DNA from: Lysobacterales bacterium
GTDB taxonomy: Bacteria; Pseudomonadota; Gammaproteobacteria; Xanthomonadales; SZUA-36
Reading direction: 5' to 3'
DNA length: 6,265 nt
NCBI GenBank assembly: GCA_013213875.1
Contig: JABSSV010000093.1
Location: 1-6,265 of the forward strand
Positions 5,397-6,265 of this stretch are shown piece after piece. A program made the position numbers and the translations under genes. Within the stretch, counting starts at the first letter, position 1; each line of letters begins with the position of its first letter. The notes below the pieces were generated by a model. That model was not told where the DNA came from, made no database searches, and saw only the letters and a program-made list of their open reading frames with translations.

Positions 5397-6228
5397 AGGG
5401 TTGCTCCACCTCAGTGACCGCCACCGTGAACAGCTGTCCCCGCGTATCGCCCGTATGGGCCCAGCCGTGCACATTACCCACCACCTGCCCGCGCAGGTTA
5501 ATAACCGGCCCACCGCTCATACCCCCGGCCGGGGGCATGCCCGCGATCACCCGCAAACTGTTGCCATGCGGCGCCGCCACTAACCCCAGCGGCGCCAGGG
5601 CCTGCTCCGATTTCGTCGCATCAGCTACCACATTACCGTCCTTATCCACTCCCGCCTGGGCGGGATAGCCCAGCACGAGCAAACGGTCGTCGGTGCTATC
5701 CCGGCGCCCGGGCATAAGCGAGGGCAGCCCGTCCAGAGCACCCGCCTTAGTGGGTGACAGGGTGGCCCAATCGGCGCCGTCGGATCCGACCTCAAGCAGT
5801 TCTATTGGCACATTTCGGCCATCAGCCAGCACCGCAACGGCTTCTGCGGAAGGATCGTTCTGGAGTGCCGTCAGCACATGGGCTGCGGTCAGCACCACCG
5901 GCGGGCTCCCCATAAGCACGCCCGAGCCATAAGCTGTTTGAAAAGCCCCCCCTGACTGCTTCAGATAGACCTTGATGCGCACCACCGATGGTTTGGCGGC
6001 CTCCAGCACTTCGGCCAAAACATCATCTTGCAGATAGTTATCCAGCAAGCGCTGGGAAACCGCATACTGCTGATAGGGCGAAAAAACCGGATAGTCGGTG
6101 GCCAAAGATGGCCCGGAGTCAATGCTAAGCGCCTGACGATGGAAGGCACCCGAGTGTTGCAGATAAGCGAAACAGAGCCCCGCACCGAGTGCCAATGAGA
6201 CCAGAATTAAACCCGCTTTTCGTATCAT
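5395..6228 (-). CDS. Membrane-anchored or exported trypsin-like serine protease
   Basis: A 277-residue S1-fold serine peptidase (Trypsin_2 / HtrA-like catalytic domain). A hydrophobic N-terminal segment (residues 5-22) is a signal peptide or anchor, placing the enzyme in the periplasm. The catalytic residues are visible: His117 in VVLTAAHVL, Asp153 in DGADWATL and Ser238 in GGMSGGPVIN. The GSG at 101-103 and LGYP at 186-189 also fit the fold. It lacks the C-terminal PDZ domains of DegP/DegS: the protein ends about 40 residues after the catalytic serine. There is one cysteine (19), inside the hydrophobic segment, so no disulfides. The preceding residues (GAGL-C) do not fit a lipobox. Start at 6228 is supported by AAGGA eight bases upstream. 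Between anchor and catalytic domain is a roughly 60-residue region of unknown role. Substrate unknown. Confidence 0.9.
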   Translation of the reverse strand: MIRKAGLILVSLALGAGLCFAYLQHSGAFHRQALSIDSGPSLATDYPVFSPYQQYAVSQRLLDNYLQDDVLAEVLEAAKPSVVRIKVYLKQSGGAFQTAYGSGVLMGSPPVVLTAAHVLTALQNDPSAEAVAVLADGRNVPIELLEVGSDGADWATLSPTKAGALDGLPSLMPGRRDSTDDRLLVLGYPAQAGVDKDGNVVADATKSEQALAPLGLVAAPHGNSLRVIAGMPPAGGMSGGPVINLRGQVVGNVHGWAHTGDTRGQLFTVAVTEVEQP

Positions 6229-6265
6229 ATTTATTGTCCTTTGGCTGGTTTGCCCGCCCCTGCCC

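Noticed and set aside
6150..6228. Lipoprotein reading of the protease N-terminus (Cys19)
   Set aside because: The residue before the cysteine is Leu, which does not fit the lipobox; a plain signal peptide or anchor is more likely.
1..6265. CRISPR array, tRNA, rRNA, transposase or integrase genes
   Set aside because: No regularly spaced repeats, no cloverleaf-like segment and no mobile-element protein motif were seen on either strand.

Overview
The window reads as a chromosomal segment of a fairly GC-rich proteobacterium, most likely a free-living, possibly aquatic gammaproteobacterium. That placement is an inference from the protein style (DUF1254/DUF1214 secreted protein, PDZ-less trypsin-like protease, small conserved-looking membrane proteins) and from the base composition. 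No marker gene fixes the taxon. Nearly all genes lie on the minus strand; one small membrane-protein gene is on plus.

Layout from left to right. 10-285 (-): a hydrophobic small ORF with no convincing start, possibly a 5'-truncated gene. 419-433: a near-perfect palindrome downstream of the next gene. 486-1538 (-): an exported DUF1254/DUF1214 protein of 350 residues. 1539-1933: a 395-base divergent intergenic region. 1934-2158 (+): a two-helix membrane peptide with a TTG start. 2159-2289: a convergent, GC-rich region with two overlapping hairpins. 2290-2688, 2754-3227 and 3272-3610 (all -): a probable three-gene transcription unit, in transcription order a small exported four-cysteine protein, a GNAT acetyltransferase and a three-helix membrane protein. 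3773-4528 (-): a Sulfotransfer_2-type sulfotransferase, visibly AT-richer than its surroundings. 4712-4861 (-): a decayed piece of a second GNAT gene, with a 45-base stretch matching the intact GNAT gene at 41 positions. 4927-5232 (-): a small membrane protein with a GTG start fixed by a strong Shine-Dalgarno. 5300-5340: a long imperfect hairpin. 5395-6228 (-): a membrane-anchored trypsin-like serine protease with an intact His/Asp/Ser triad.

How the genes fit together: the products are mostly envelope or export proteins of unknown role (exported DUF protein, exported Cys-rich protein, four small membrane proteins, anchored protease). They are placed side by side rather than in an obvious pathway. 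The part from the GNAT gene to the GNAT remnant looks like an accessory patch: it holds a compositionally odd sulfotransferase and is bounded by one intact and one broken copy of the same gene family. I see no defence system, CRISPR array, tRNA, rRNA, integrase or transposase. I could not identify a clear new multi-gene system; the strongest leads are the GNAT remnant with its AT-rich island and the unexplained hairpins.
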